Of a stretch of 25,729 bases of DNA, positions 9,980-18,594 are shown in pieces. Origin of the DNA: Chara braunii (lineage: Eukaryota > Streptophyta > Charophyceae > Charales > Characeae); assembly GCA_003427395.1 (NCBI GenBank), contig BFEA01000877.1, forward strand, positions 6,510-32,238, in the 5' to 3' direction. The notes below the pieces were generated by a model. That model ran no database searches and was not told where the DNA came from. It was given only the letters and a program-made list of their open reading frames with translations. Numbering within the stretch: position 1 is the first letter of the stretch; each line of letters starts with the position of its first letter. The position numbers were made by a program, and so were the translations under genes.

Positions 9980-10618
9980 TGGCGGGGACATGTGAAAGTC
10001 CCAAGAAGAAACGGTAGCACCGCATGAGGGAAAATAATAAAGGCAAGGTGCACCGTCAAGATCGAGATCTTGACGGCCAAGAATATTAGTACCGTAGCGA
10101 ACAGGAAGGTCGAAAAGAAAAGAAAAAGTAAAGAAACTTGACGGGGGACACATAGGAGCAATCTGAAAAATCTCGGATCAGCCTCCCTCAAGAAAATGGA
10201 GTCAAAAAAGACCCCATGTGAAAAATAGCCCCCCGGGAAAAAATCGGAGTAGGAGAGGCCGCTATGGGAGGAAAATAGAAGTAAGGGGAAGCTCCTATGG
10301 GCATGAGAAGGCCATCATTGCAGTCTGAGATATAACGGAATGCACCTTGGGCATAGGAAGGCATAAGGAACGGACTTGACACTTGGCATGCTAGAAAAAA
10401 AAAGAAAACAAAAGAAATATGGGAGAATAAGACAAGAAGAGTGAGAGGGAGTGAGTGAGTTGGTCGTTAGTAGGGACTGCCACAAGTAGGGACTGGCAGG
10501 TCCCTACTGTCCAAAAAAGGAGGAAAAGAAAAGAAAAGAAAAGAAAAAAAGACCTTAACGGTAAAAAACGGCCACTTGGGGAGATACATCCGTAACCAGA
10601 TTCATTCTGGAATATGAC

Positions 10619-10689
10619 GGTTGCAATGGGCTTTGATTTTCGTTGACATTAGCAGAGAAAATCAAAGAAAATCAAAGCCCTATGCAACC
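10619..10689. repeat. Long imperfect hairpin, 20 of 22 paired
   Basis: The left arm 10619-10640 (starting GGTTGCAATGGGC) pairs with 10668-10689 (ending GCCCTATGCAACC) at 20 of 22 positions. The 27-nt spacer contains an extra copy of the inner arm word GAAAATCAAA. It is the longest stem I found in the window. The length is compatible with a small-RNA precursor or a foldback element, but nothing else supports either. Confidence 0.85.
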
Positions 10690-10843
10690 GAAAAATAACG
10701 GATTACATGGGGGAGGAGAAACACATGTTTTTGGTGCATTCGGAGCCAATATTGAGACCAGATGCACTTAGAAATTTAGCGCTTCATTTTCTTTTAGCAT
10801 GGGGCAAGTTGTGAGGCTGTTGGACTAGAAAAATGGCCATGAT

Positions 10844-10869
10844 TGCAGTCCGAGAAACAACGGACTGCA
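10844..10869. repeat. Perfect 9-bp hairpin
   Basis: TGCAGTCCG (10844-10852) pairs with CGGACTGCA (10861-10869), loop 8 nt. Related degenerate versions lie near 10320-10345, and a 14-bp palindrome GCAATCCGGATTGC lies at 11808-11821. Confidence 0.85.
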
Positions 10870-11949
10870 TGGGGATGCCTAGGCTAAGAGAAAATGGGTC
10901 ACGGCAAACCCAAAATGCTAGAAAAGGAACAATTTCGGCATGGGAGACGGTAAACGGCGACCGTGAGATGAGATCTCACGGCCTAGAAAAATCGGCATGC
11001 GTGTAGAGACGATGGGACCACCAAGGGCAAGAGGGCCCCAAAAATAAAAATCTCAAAAATAAAAATGGGACACCGTCCGGAATGTTGTCGACGACCAAGT
11101 GGGTCCAAATAATAAAAGTCGAAAAACAAGACACGCACCGGCGGGACCACCGGCGGGACAAGAAAATGAAACTAGTATGGAGGAAAGTGGCGGGGACTTG
11201 GGATGTCCCAAGGGAACCATGAGCAAGCACAAGGAATAATTGTGCAAGCAAACGGCACCGTCGAGATCAAGGATCTAGACGGTAGGAAATATTAGCACCA
11301 CTAGTCCAAGCACTAATGGGGGCAAGTGGGAGAGTCATGGGGAGAAAAGGAAAGTAAAATAATGGTGTTGGGAGCGCTGCCCAGCAGTCCAAAATATCTC
11401 GGACTAGCTAGGCATGAGAAAATAGAGCCTCAAGAGGCTCAACATAAGAAAAAGGTTGTCCTTAGAAAATCGGAGCAAAGGGGGCTAAAAATTGGACAAA
11501 CGGAGGCAAAGTGGAGCCCTCTAGGAGCATGGGGGTGCCATTGTTGAAATCCGAGATATAATGGCCAAGTACCAGCTATGAACCTGGCCTTGAATGAGAC
11601 CCTAACGCCTAGAAAAAGGGTACACAGCAGTTTGACACTTGTCACAACTGAAATAAAAGAAAAAGAAAGAAAAATGAGAGAAAAATGAGGGAGAATGAGA
11701 CAAAAAGGGAGAAAAGAGTGGAGGAGAGTGTGCCGGCCTATTGGGACCTACACAGTAGGGACTGGCAGGTCCCAACTGTGACCTCATCCCTCCTGGAATG
11801 AGGGAGGGCAATCCGGATTGCAGAGATATGGCCCTATGGCCCAATAAAATCTGAATTAAAAAGAAGAAAATGAGAGAAAATGCAAAAGAGAAATGACCGG
11901 TTTTCTTTTGGACCATGGATCTGAGATCAGATCTCATGGTGGAGAGGAA

Positions 11950-11985
11950 CTAGCCGTTTTTTGTGGGCCAGCTTAAAACGGCTAG
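11950..11985. repeat. Perfect 11-bp hairpin
   Basis: CTAGCCGTTTT (11950-11960) pairs with AAAACGGCTAG (11975-11985) across 14 nt. It lies ten bases beyond the fourth copy of hairpin family C. Confidence 0.85.
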
Positions 11986-12217
11986 CTCCGGAATGAGGTG
12001 GCAGCCCAAAATGGAAAGAAACATAAGAGGGAAAATGACAAAATTGTGCATTTGGCCCAAAAAGAGAGCGAGATGCACCAAAAATTGAAAAAGTGGACTT
12101 AGGGGCTCAAAATTGAAGCAAGGGCTACTAGGGGGTGGCACAAAATATTGTTGGCCTTGGATCTTAGCCAGATCCAAGGCTGAAAATGTGCCGCTGCATG
12201 GAAAAATATCTCGGCCT

Positions 12218-12538
12218 ATCAGCTAGACGCCCAGTTGCCCACTTGGCATTAGGACCAGAGGGCGACAGAATTATGTTCCGCCAGCTTAGGGAGAGACAGC
12301 ATCAGCAGAGAAGAGCTAGAGCAACCGAGGTCAGCAGGGCATTAGTTAGCAAGGCCAGTGCTACAGCAGCCATGGCTACTTCCGCCATGGTCACAAGTGC
12401 GCAGCAGACTTCCCAAGCCAGCAGTTCAGGTATCGTCGGGTCAACGGTTGCACAGACCGTGAGTCAGTCCATAAACATTATGGCAAGCCAGACAGCACTG
12501 TTGACTCCAGAGGATTGCAGGAGGCACAGTTACAATGG
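12218..12538 (+). pseudogene. Gag N-terminal fragment of the chromovirus family
   Basis: The open frame 12186-12635 includes about 107 codons closely matching the Gag N-terminus at 20818-21170 (for example RRPVAHLALGPEG, TSAQQTSQASSSG, LLTPED). Homology starts abruptly at 12218, after unrelated hairpin-rich DNA that supplies the apparent start codon at 12186. It ends near 12538. A 22-bp deletion after the codons for LTPED shifts the frame, so the last dozen codons are nonsense relative to the parent. This is a stranded piece of the same element family found at 15-24 kb, with no LTR, pol or primer-binding site attached. Confidence 0.85.
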
Positions 12539-13519
12539 TGTCGGGGCAGAAACCCTGACAAGGGTATCTGCCCGGTATTTTAAATGTCGGATGATGTCCG
12601 ACTTAGAAAATAGTTATTCGGGCTTCATAACTTGATGAGATGGGTTATCTGCCAAAAGTTTATTCAAACCTGACCTATGACTGAGAAACGAAAACTTTAG
12701 CTTGGACGTCTGCGGCATCGGGGAGTAGTGACGGTAACCGGATGTGCTTTGCTTATTGAGACCGCAGAGGAATGTGCGGACATGGGAACATTAAAGATAG
12801 ACATATTCTACCTATAATAAACAGCCGCGCGATTCAGGGCCTAAGTAGGCTAAAAAGGAGCGCATGCGTCGGGTATAGGGCCACAGCGTGAAAGAATTGG
12901 AAGTTTTGGGGTCCGCGGGGCTTCTGTGCCAAGGACCGGGGGCGAAGGCGCTAGGGCCGGATGGGTAGGATAGTTGCCAAGGCCGTTGGCTGCCAACCCT
13001 GCCAGCCAGCCACGATAACAAGCGGGCTTGGCAGGCGCAGCCGGCTAGGCGCTGGTAGGGGGGTCTGTTGGGCATCGGCAGCCCTTCATATAGAAGGGCA
13101 ACTCTTCTCTTAGTGTGAGAAAGAGCTAGCCCAGTAGGTACCGTTGCCAAAGTATCACCCTGTGGATCCTTGGATCAAGCCCGACCGCATGTAGTCATGT
13201 GGGATAGCTCTTTTTGGAGCTGCCCTTTTGACAGTCTCATATGACGCGGTCAATTTCGACCGCGCAAGGATAACACGTAAAAATCGGAAGAAAAAAAAAA
13301 AAAAAAAACTTAAGCCAACTAAAAACGAAGCGCCAGATGGCGCCACAGGAAGTAATGGGGACTAAGTGTCCCCACGAGCAGTGCAGGTGCCTATAAAAAC
13401 GGGTAACAAATTCGACAAAAGGAAGTGTTGTTTCCTTTTTTTTTTTTTTTTTAATTTCGTTTTATATTTCTTCTAAGATTTGTTCTTTTTGGGAATTTAT
13501 TTAGTTTTTTTTCTGGTGC
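12539..13519. other. Non-coding stretch with inverted repeats
   Basis: No supported gene. Notable inverted repeats: GGGCAGAAACCC (12544-12555) with GGGTATCTGCCC (12562-12573), 11 of 12 paired, right at the edge of the gag fragment; GCCCTTC (13081-13087)/GAAGGGC (13093-13099); CGCGGTC (13245-13251)/GACCGCG (13258-13264); AAAAGGAA (13417-13424)/TTCCTTTT (13432-13439). An A18 run (13291-13308) and a T17 run (13436-13452) face each other across about 127 bp. Confidence 0.6.
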
Positions 13520-14093
13520 CTCGTGAAACGAACGAGCACCTGTTCGTTCATCAGGGCCGAGGTCCCACTTTCAAAAGGGATAGGATTGAGCTCCTGAATC
13601 TAGATGTGTTTTATGCAGGGATGCAGGAAAGTCGTTCAATCTCGATTTGCCGCACATCTCCATAACCTCGTCCAGATTCAGGCATTTGGGACCACGCCCC
13701 AGGACATCTGTGAAACGGTGCAGAGAAGATTGGCATGGCCTTTCTGCAAGAAACGGGTGCCCGTTTCGAACAAACGGTGCAGAGAGAGCAAAAAAAAAGG
13801 AGGAAAAAAAAAGAATAAAAAAAGGGGAAACGGAACAGCCAGAGGACGGATGTCGAAGTGACAGGGCATATGCCCTGATGAGACAAATGCTGCCCGTTTT
13901 TATAGGGCAGCGGGGCCGTCGTCCCATTAAAAAAGAGCATAGGATTGATTGTTTGAATCTAGACGTGTTTGAGGGCAGAAGCAGGAAATCGAGATAGAAC
14001 TGGTTTTCTGTATCTCTGCATAAAACATAGCCAGACTCAGGATTTCTATCCTATCCCCTTTGCTGGTGTGACCACGGCCCAGGTAAGCTGTTA
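13520..14093. repeat. Diverged direct duplication, offset ~360-380 bp
   Basis: Block 1 (about 13520-13705) and block 2 (about 13888-14093) share, in order: a GGCCG-to-GTCCCA word; ATAGGATTGA; TGAATCTAGAYGTGTTT; ATCGAGAT or ATCTCGATT words; CCAGAYTCAGG; and GACCACGSCCCAGG. The offset grows from 359 to about 381 through small indels. Block 2 ends in CAG|GTAAGC, a donor-like word at about 14081. Related small hairpins lie beside both blocks: GAACGA...TCGTTC at about 13530 and CCCGTTC...GAACGGG at about 14219. Non-coding as far as I can see. Confidence 0.6.
13862..13911. repeat. 16-bp palindrome and adjacent 7-bp hairpin
   Basis: CAGGGCATATGCCCTG (13862-13877) is a perfect palindrome. Eleven bases later GCTGCCC (13889-13895) pairs with GGGCAGC (13905-13911) over a 9-nt loop. 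Confidence 0.85.
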
Positions 14094-14409
14094 TTTTTTC
14101 TATTTAGTTTTTAGATTTATTTGTTTAGATTTTTTTTTTTTAGATTCCTTTTTAATTTTTCTTTTTAGATTTTTTCTAGATGTAGATTCCCACCCCCTCC
14201 TCCGTTCGTTTTTTAGGTGCCCGTTCATTTTGACGAACGGGTCGTACTAAAGCACGACTGTGCCACACTATTTTGTTGGGCTGCCATCACGCATGCTGAT
14301 CTGTCCCTTTGGAGACGTGGCCTCTCTTTTATAATGGAGAGGCCAGGTAATCAGGGATGAGTGCTGCAGTCCCATGGTCGGGGCTGTGGTCAAACTCTAG
14401 ACTGGGCCT

Positions 14410-14845
14410 CTGCTAAAAATAGCAGCAGTCCCGACCTCGGGATATGAACAGTCAGTCCCGGCAAACGAACAGTCAGTCCCACGCTAAAAATAGCGTGGGG
14501 CTGTGCTAATTTTAGAATGGGACTGGTGCAGGCCGAGTCCCCGGTAGACGAACAGTAAGTCCCACGCTAAAAATAGCGTGGGGCTGTGCTAATTTTAGAA
14601 TGGGACTAGCGTAGACCCAGTCCCTGGTAGATGAACAGTCAGTCCCACACTAAAAATAGCGTGGGGCTGTGCTAATTTTAGAACGGGACTAGCGCAGGCC
14701 CAGTCCCTGGTAGACGAACAGTCAGTCTCACGCTAAAAATAGCGTGGGACTGTGCTAATTTTAGAACGGGACTGGTGCAGGCCCGACTTTGGGAGACGAA
14801 CAGTCAGTCCCGTGCTAAAAATAGCACATGACCCTATCTTAATTA
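14410..14845. repeat. 83-bp tandem repeat with hairpin family D
   Basis: Units start at 14467, 14550, 14633, 14716 (82 bp) and 14798 (partial). Each opens with GAACAGTCAGTCCC and carries a hairpin with loop AAAA and inner CTA/TAG: CCCACGCTA/TAGCGTGGG in units 1 and 2 (14478-14486/14491-14499 in unit 1). A detached copy at 14410-14425 has arms CTGCTA/TAGCAG, and unit 5 has GTGCTA/TAGCAC, so the arms change in step while the loop stays. Unit 3 has one mismatch and unit 4 one wobble. Two unresolved bases lie just after the array, at 14850 and 14852. Confidence 0.92.
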
Positions 14846-15229
14846 CTCGNGNCTGGCTGTTCATCTATATGACTTCTTAGGGCTGTTCCTTTTCTGGCCA
14901 AGTTATGCGGCCGTGTCGGTCCGGTCCCAACCGGTCAAACTTGAATATCTCACTAACCCTTGGTCCGTTTCAGGTGCCGTTTGGACCGGACCCCACTAAT
15001 TGGCCCATTGCGGTCGCATCGGTCCAGTCCAACGGGAACGACTCAGGTCTTCGGGGAACCGTACCGCCGCGCCGCCTTTCCTTCAATTTCGGCCTAGGGG
15101 AAATGTAATCGATATGTTAGGGTCCAGCTTGACCATGACCGTGGACGTCGTAGGCGCGATTTTGATGCAGCGCGGGGGTTAACCGTGACGAGTCAATTTC
15201 CACTGCTGCGCCGCATCGTCTTCTGACAG
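14846..15229. other. Non-coding stretch left of the chromovirus
   Basis: Moderately GC-rich sequence with repeated GGTCCGGTCC and CCGGTC words and no supported open frame. The retroelement homology begins abruptly at about 15230 with no LTR, inverted end or poly-purine signal, so this is simply the flank of a truncation point. Confidence 0.5.
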
Positions 15230-15505
15230 CGTGCGTTGATAGGCTGCGTTTACACGGGCGAGTGCAGCGCTTGAGTTGACCTGTGGAGTCGACCTGTGCC
15301 AACAAACAGGGCATGGTAGTTAACGACTACCTCCAAGATGTTAAGTGTTGTTTCCCATACGCGGATGGGACTAAAGACATCGTGTCTCGTTCCTAGTAAG
15401 TGACGAGCTCCCAATGGATATGTTAATAGGTATGTACTACCTCTCTGTAGCACAGGCCGCCAGATTACATTAGTTCAAAGCTAGTAGTCTGATTGAGTCC
15501 TATGG
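15230..15505 (+). pseudogene. Protease C-terminal remnant (copy 1)
   Basis: Nucleotide-level match to 22927-23270 of copy 2, the part of protease after the catalytic Asp. Relative to copy 2 it has a CGA-to-TGA stop in the codons corresponding to RLSRPVE, a one-base loss near 15365, and a deletion of more than 50 bp between GCACAG and CCGCCAG (about 15455-15460), which removes the segment around the QFDWDRKVVK stretch. It is broken beyond function and shows that the copy is old or was damaged on truncation. Confidence 0.85.
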
Positions 15506-17562
15506 GTGCATGTGTGCGGCTCGTTCTACAATTATTACAAGCCAAATCAGGAGGAGGGTATGTATTTAGTTTATGTCTCTGCTGCAGGCGAGCCGGTAAA
15601 AATGCCGCCGGAGATAGAGGGAGTAGTTGCTAAGTACCCTGATCTATTTGAAGAGCCGACAGGGGTTGTTGAGAGGGAGGTCATCCACGCGATAGAGATT
15701 ATCCCAGGGTCTAGTATTCCGAAGGGTGGGATCTATCGGATGTCTCCAGGCGAGCTTGATGAGCTTCGCCGCCAACTCAAGGAACTCGTAGAGAAGGGTT
15801 GGATCCAGCCGAGTGTCTCTCCTTATGGGTCTCCAGTTCTATTCGTACCTAAGAAGAAGGAGGGNTCTCTCCTTATGGGTCTCCAGTTCTATTCGTACCT
15901 AAGAAGAAGGAGGGTACTCTTCGGATGTGCATTGACTATAGGGGCCTCAATGCCATCACTGTAAAAAATAGAGAGCCCCTACCTCACATCGATGATCTGT
16001 TAGATAGAGTGCAAGGATGTCGGTACTTCAGTAAGATAGATCTGAAGTCCGGGTACCGTCAGATTGCAATCCGGCCCGAGGATCAACACAAAACCGCCTT
16101 TCAGACCAGGTACGGTCTGTACGAGTTTGTAGTGATGCCTTTCAGCCTTTACAATGCTCTTGGCACCTTTCAGCACGCTATGAATCGGATATTCCATGAC
16201 TACTTGGATAAGTTTGTCATCGTGTACCTCGATGACATACTTATTTTTGGTAAGACTGACGAGGAGCATGTTGCACATCTGGACAAGGTCCTCAGTCTCC
16301 TGCGACAACACAAGTTCAAGATCAACGGTGAGAAGTGCGAGTTTGGCCGCACCCGTGTCTTGTACTTGGGTCATGAGATCTCCGCGGAAGGGTTGAAGCC
16401 CGATGACGCGAAGGTGGCCAGCATTCGTGATTGGCCACGTCCTCAGTCTGTGACTGAGATGAGATCTTTCTTAGGAATGAGAGGCTACTATAGGACTTTC
16501 GTTAAGAACTATAGCATAGTGGCTGCTCCTTTGACTGATCTGACTCGCCTTGACACCCCGTGGGAGTGGACAGATGAGTGCGAGGCTGCTTTCAGACATC
16601 TGAAGCATGCGTTGACGCACTACGAGGTCGTAAAACTTCCTGATCCTGACAAGTCATTCATAGTCACTACGGATGCCAGCCAATATGGCATTGGCGCCGT
16701 ACTCGCGCAGCAGGAGGGGCCAAAGTTGAGGCCTGTAGAGTACATGTCCAAGAAAATGTCGTCTCAGAAGTTGGCTAAGTCCACCTATGCGAAGGAACTC
16801 TATGCGGTTTACAAGGCTCTGGCCCATTGGAGACATTATCTCCTAGGCAGATTCTTCATCCTCAGGACTGATCCTCAGACCCTGAGAGGGATGAGAACCC
16901 AGCCTGTACTTTCTGAGGCCCTCAAGCGTTGGATCGAAGTCATTGAACAGTATGACTTTGACCCTCAGTGTCTGAAAGGGAAGTACAACAAGGTTGCGGA
17001 TGCCTTGTTGCGTATACCTTATTTCTCATGTGCGCTGATTACTGAGTTCGATCTGACGGACCATGTTACTCAGTTCTTGGTGGAAGCCTATCGCGAGGAC
17101 CAGTTCATGTCTCAGATCATACGCAGACTTCAGGCAAAGGACAAGAAGACCTCTATCGAGTTTGAGTTGGTCAATGGCTTGCTGTTCCTTGAGAAGGCAG
17201 GGAATAAACGACTGTGTGTTCCCAATAGCGAGTCTTTGCGTAGTTTGTTCTCAGGTGAGTGTCATGATGCCACCGGCCATTTTGGGTATAAAAAGACCAC
17301 AACCAACCTGCTGTAGCGGTTCTGGTGGCCCACGATGATGCGAGATGCCCAGCTGTACGTTGAGACTTGTCAAGTTTGTCAACGGGACAAGCCACGTACT
17401 CAGGCTCCTCTTGGGCTTCTGAAACCCCTTCCGATTCCGGAACGACCTATTGAGAGTCTGTCCATGGATTTCACGGATACTCTGATCACCAACAAGAGTG
17501 GGATGCGTCACATCTTCGTCATCGTGGATAGAGCAATGCCGAAAAAAACAAATCGTTCGTGA
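15506..17562 (+). pseudogene. Reverse transcriptase-RNase H-integrase N-term (copy 1)
   Basis: After a linker ([11 protein letters not shown]) come the RT motifs [45 protein letters not shown] and the catalytic VYLDDILIF (YLDD at 16225-16236). RNase H follows with TTDASQYGIGAVLAQ, KELYAVYKAL and KVADAL. The integrase zinc domain is ECHDATGHFG...CQVCQRDK, and the first catalytic Asp is in SMDF (17467-17469). Defects: the frame changes across the N-split duplication 15816-15914; TAG at 17314-17316 interrupts the zinc domain; RNase H has TDP where TDH is usual (16870-16875); the RT box after MPF reads SLYNALGTF where GLxNAPxTF is usual. It would copy element RNA into DNA if intact. Confidence 0.93.
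15816..15914. repeat. 49-bp perfect duplication split by one N
   Basis: 15816-15864 and 15866-15914 are identical, with N at 15865. The duplication lies in the highly conserved RT fingers region and adds 50 bases, which breaks the frame. The pattern (overlapping contig ends joined by a minimal gap) suggests an assembly artefact, not biology. Confidence 0.95.
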
Positions 17563-18557
17563 TTAGAATGTTTAAAGAGAACTGGGTTAGGGACTTTGGT
17601 TTACCGAAGTCTTTTATTAGTGACAGGGATGTCAGGTTCACCAGCGAGTTGTGGAAGGTTGATGCTGCAGAGCAGGGAACTCAGTTGCAGATGACTTCTG
17701 GGAATCACCCAGAGGCCAACGGTCAAGCTGATGAACTGAACCGCGCTGTGCAACACCTGCTGAGGCATTACATCAATCCCAACCAGGTGGACTGGGATGA
17801 GAAACTTGCTCTCATCCCCAGCTTGTACAACAACGCAGTACACAATGCCACCGGGGTGAGCCCAAACAACTTACTGCTAACATTCAAGCCTAGACTGCCC
17901 CTAGACTTTCTTCTTCCTGGGAATCAAACCACTGCTGCACCAGGTACCTTGGAATTTGCTTACCGCTATGAACAGAAGATGCAGCAGGCTGTAGAACAAA
18001 TGCAGAAGGCGCAGGCTGGAATGATAGAGTCTGAAAATAGACATCGCCGGCCTTCTACATTTCAGGTTGGGGATAGGGTCTGGGTTAAATCGTCAGAACT
18101 GGGACAGGAGTACGGGATCTCCCGCAAACTCATGCCCCAGTACTTCGGACCCTGGGAAGTCTTGGATATCGTTGGGACAGATCCGGATGGGCCATCTTAT
18201 GTTATCCGGATCCCGGGTCATCTCCGTACTTACCCTGTGTTTCACGCCTCCAAGCTGGCAACTTTCAAAGATACTGCTCAGTTTCCATCTCGTCGCTCAA
18301 TGCTGCCCCCAACCATGGATGGAGAGGTGGGCATCGATGATATTGTGGATCACAAAGAGCTGTCAGTATCAAGACCAGCGGGCAGGGGACGTTCTCCGAA
18401 ACCGAAGTTGCAGTACCGCGTTCGGTTCCGGCATCACAACGATCCAAAGGAGGACCGCTAGTTCACCAGAGAAGAGCTCATGCAGACCGCTCCTCAAGTT
18501 GTAACACAATACGAGAGATCTCTGCAGAAGGGAAAGCGCCCTAGGATCGAAGATTGA
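17559..18557 (+). pseudogene. Integrase core and degenerate chromodomain (copy 1)
   Basis: Runs in a different frame from the upstream part; the shift falls near the A7 run at 17543-17549, and the stretch between VDR and VIRMFKENW also looks a few residues short of family length. Core: FISDRDVRFTSELW (second Asp, 17622-17624) and GNHPEANGQADELNR, where the residue 36 positions later (17730-17732) is Asp instead of the catalytic Glu of the D,D(35)E triad. The C-terminus has VGDRVWVKSS, FGPWEVLDIVG and VFHASKLATF, then a chromodomain-like tail (IDDIVDHKEL, YRVRFRHHNDPKEDR) ended by TAG at 18459-18461. The frame stays open beyond this to TGA at 18555-18557, with FTREELMQTAPQVV, so TAG is probably a nonsense mutation. 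Confidence 0.92.
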
Positions 18558-18581
18558 GATTCTCAGAGGACTGTTGAAGCT

Positions 18582-18594
18582 AAGGAGGAGGGAA
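18582..18594 (+). promoter_or_regulatory. Polypurine tract (plus-strand primer)
   Basis: AAGGAGGAGGGAA lies directly before the TG that opens the LTR, 24 bases after the pol stop at 18557. This is the expected position and composition for the primer of plus-strand DNA synthesis. Confidence 0.88.

Larger units (their letters stand above)
10040..11790. repeat. Diverged module duplicated about 1.2 kb apart
   Basis: The same ordered landmarks occur twice at an offset of 1.21-1.27 kb. They are: an inverted repeat near CACCGTC followed by ATATTAGYACC (10051 and 11256); TGAGATATAAYGG-like sequence with a hairpin (about 10318 and 11540); a GACACTTG word and an A/G-rich stretch; and a hairpin with AGTAGGGAC-TGGCAG-GTCCC (10485-10508; 11751-11780). 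A third, partial set lies near 10830-10990. Similarity between landmarks is low, so this is an old duplication or two insertions of one non-coding element. Confidence 0.55.
10053..12180. repeat. Hairpin family C, five copies (GATC-bearing arms)
   Basis: Inverted repeats at 10053-10063/10066-10076 (CCGTCAAGATC/GATCTTGACGG, perfect), 10961-10969/10973-10981 (CCGTGAGAT/ATCTCACGG, perfect), 11258-11268/11272-11282 (one mismatch), 11912-11921/11930-11940 (ACCATG+GATC against GATC+T+CATGGT, one bulge) and 12154-12163/12171-12180 (GCCTTGGATC/GATCCAAGGC, perfect). The inner GATC or GAT is shared, while the outer bases differ and stay paired. Three are followed by a word like AGAAWAT or GAAAAT. Non-coding. 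Confidence 0.7.
9241..12217. other. Purine-rich non-coding repeat region
   Basis: Strong strand asymmetry: the plus strand is dominated by A and G (many AGAAAA, GGGA). Minus-strand open frames up to 205 codons (9246-9863) are explained by this, because stops are rare on the pyrimidine strand; they have no domain. The region is packed with inverted repeats, a 26-bp tandem repeat and a partly duplicated module, all listed separately. Confidence 0.6.

Noticed and set aside
12186-12217. Start codon and first codons of the frame over the gag fragment
   Set aside because: These bases belong to unrelated flanking DNA; the true family N-terminus (as at 20776) is missing, so no new gene start is claimed.
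17310-17320. TGTAGCGG at the copy 1 stop resembling the 24053 inverted end
   Set aside because: The bases around it are ordinary integrase coding sequence (codons before RFWWP); similarity to the segment end covers only eight bases and is taken as chance.
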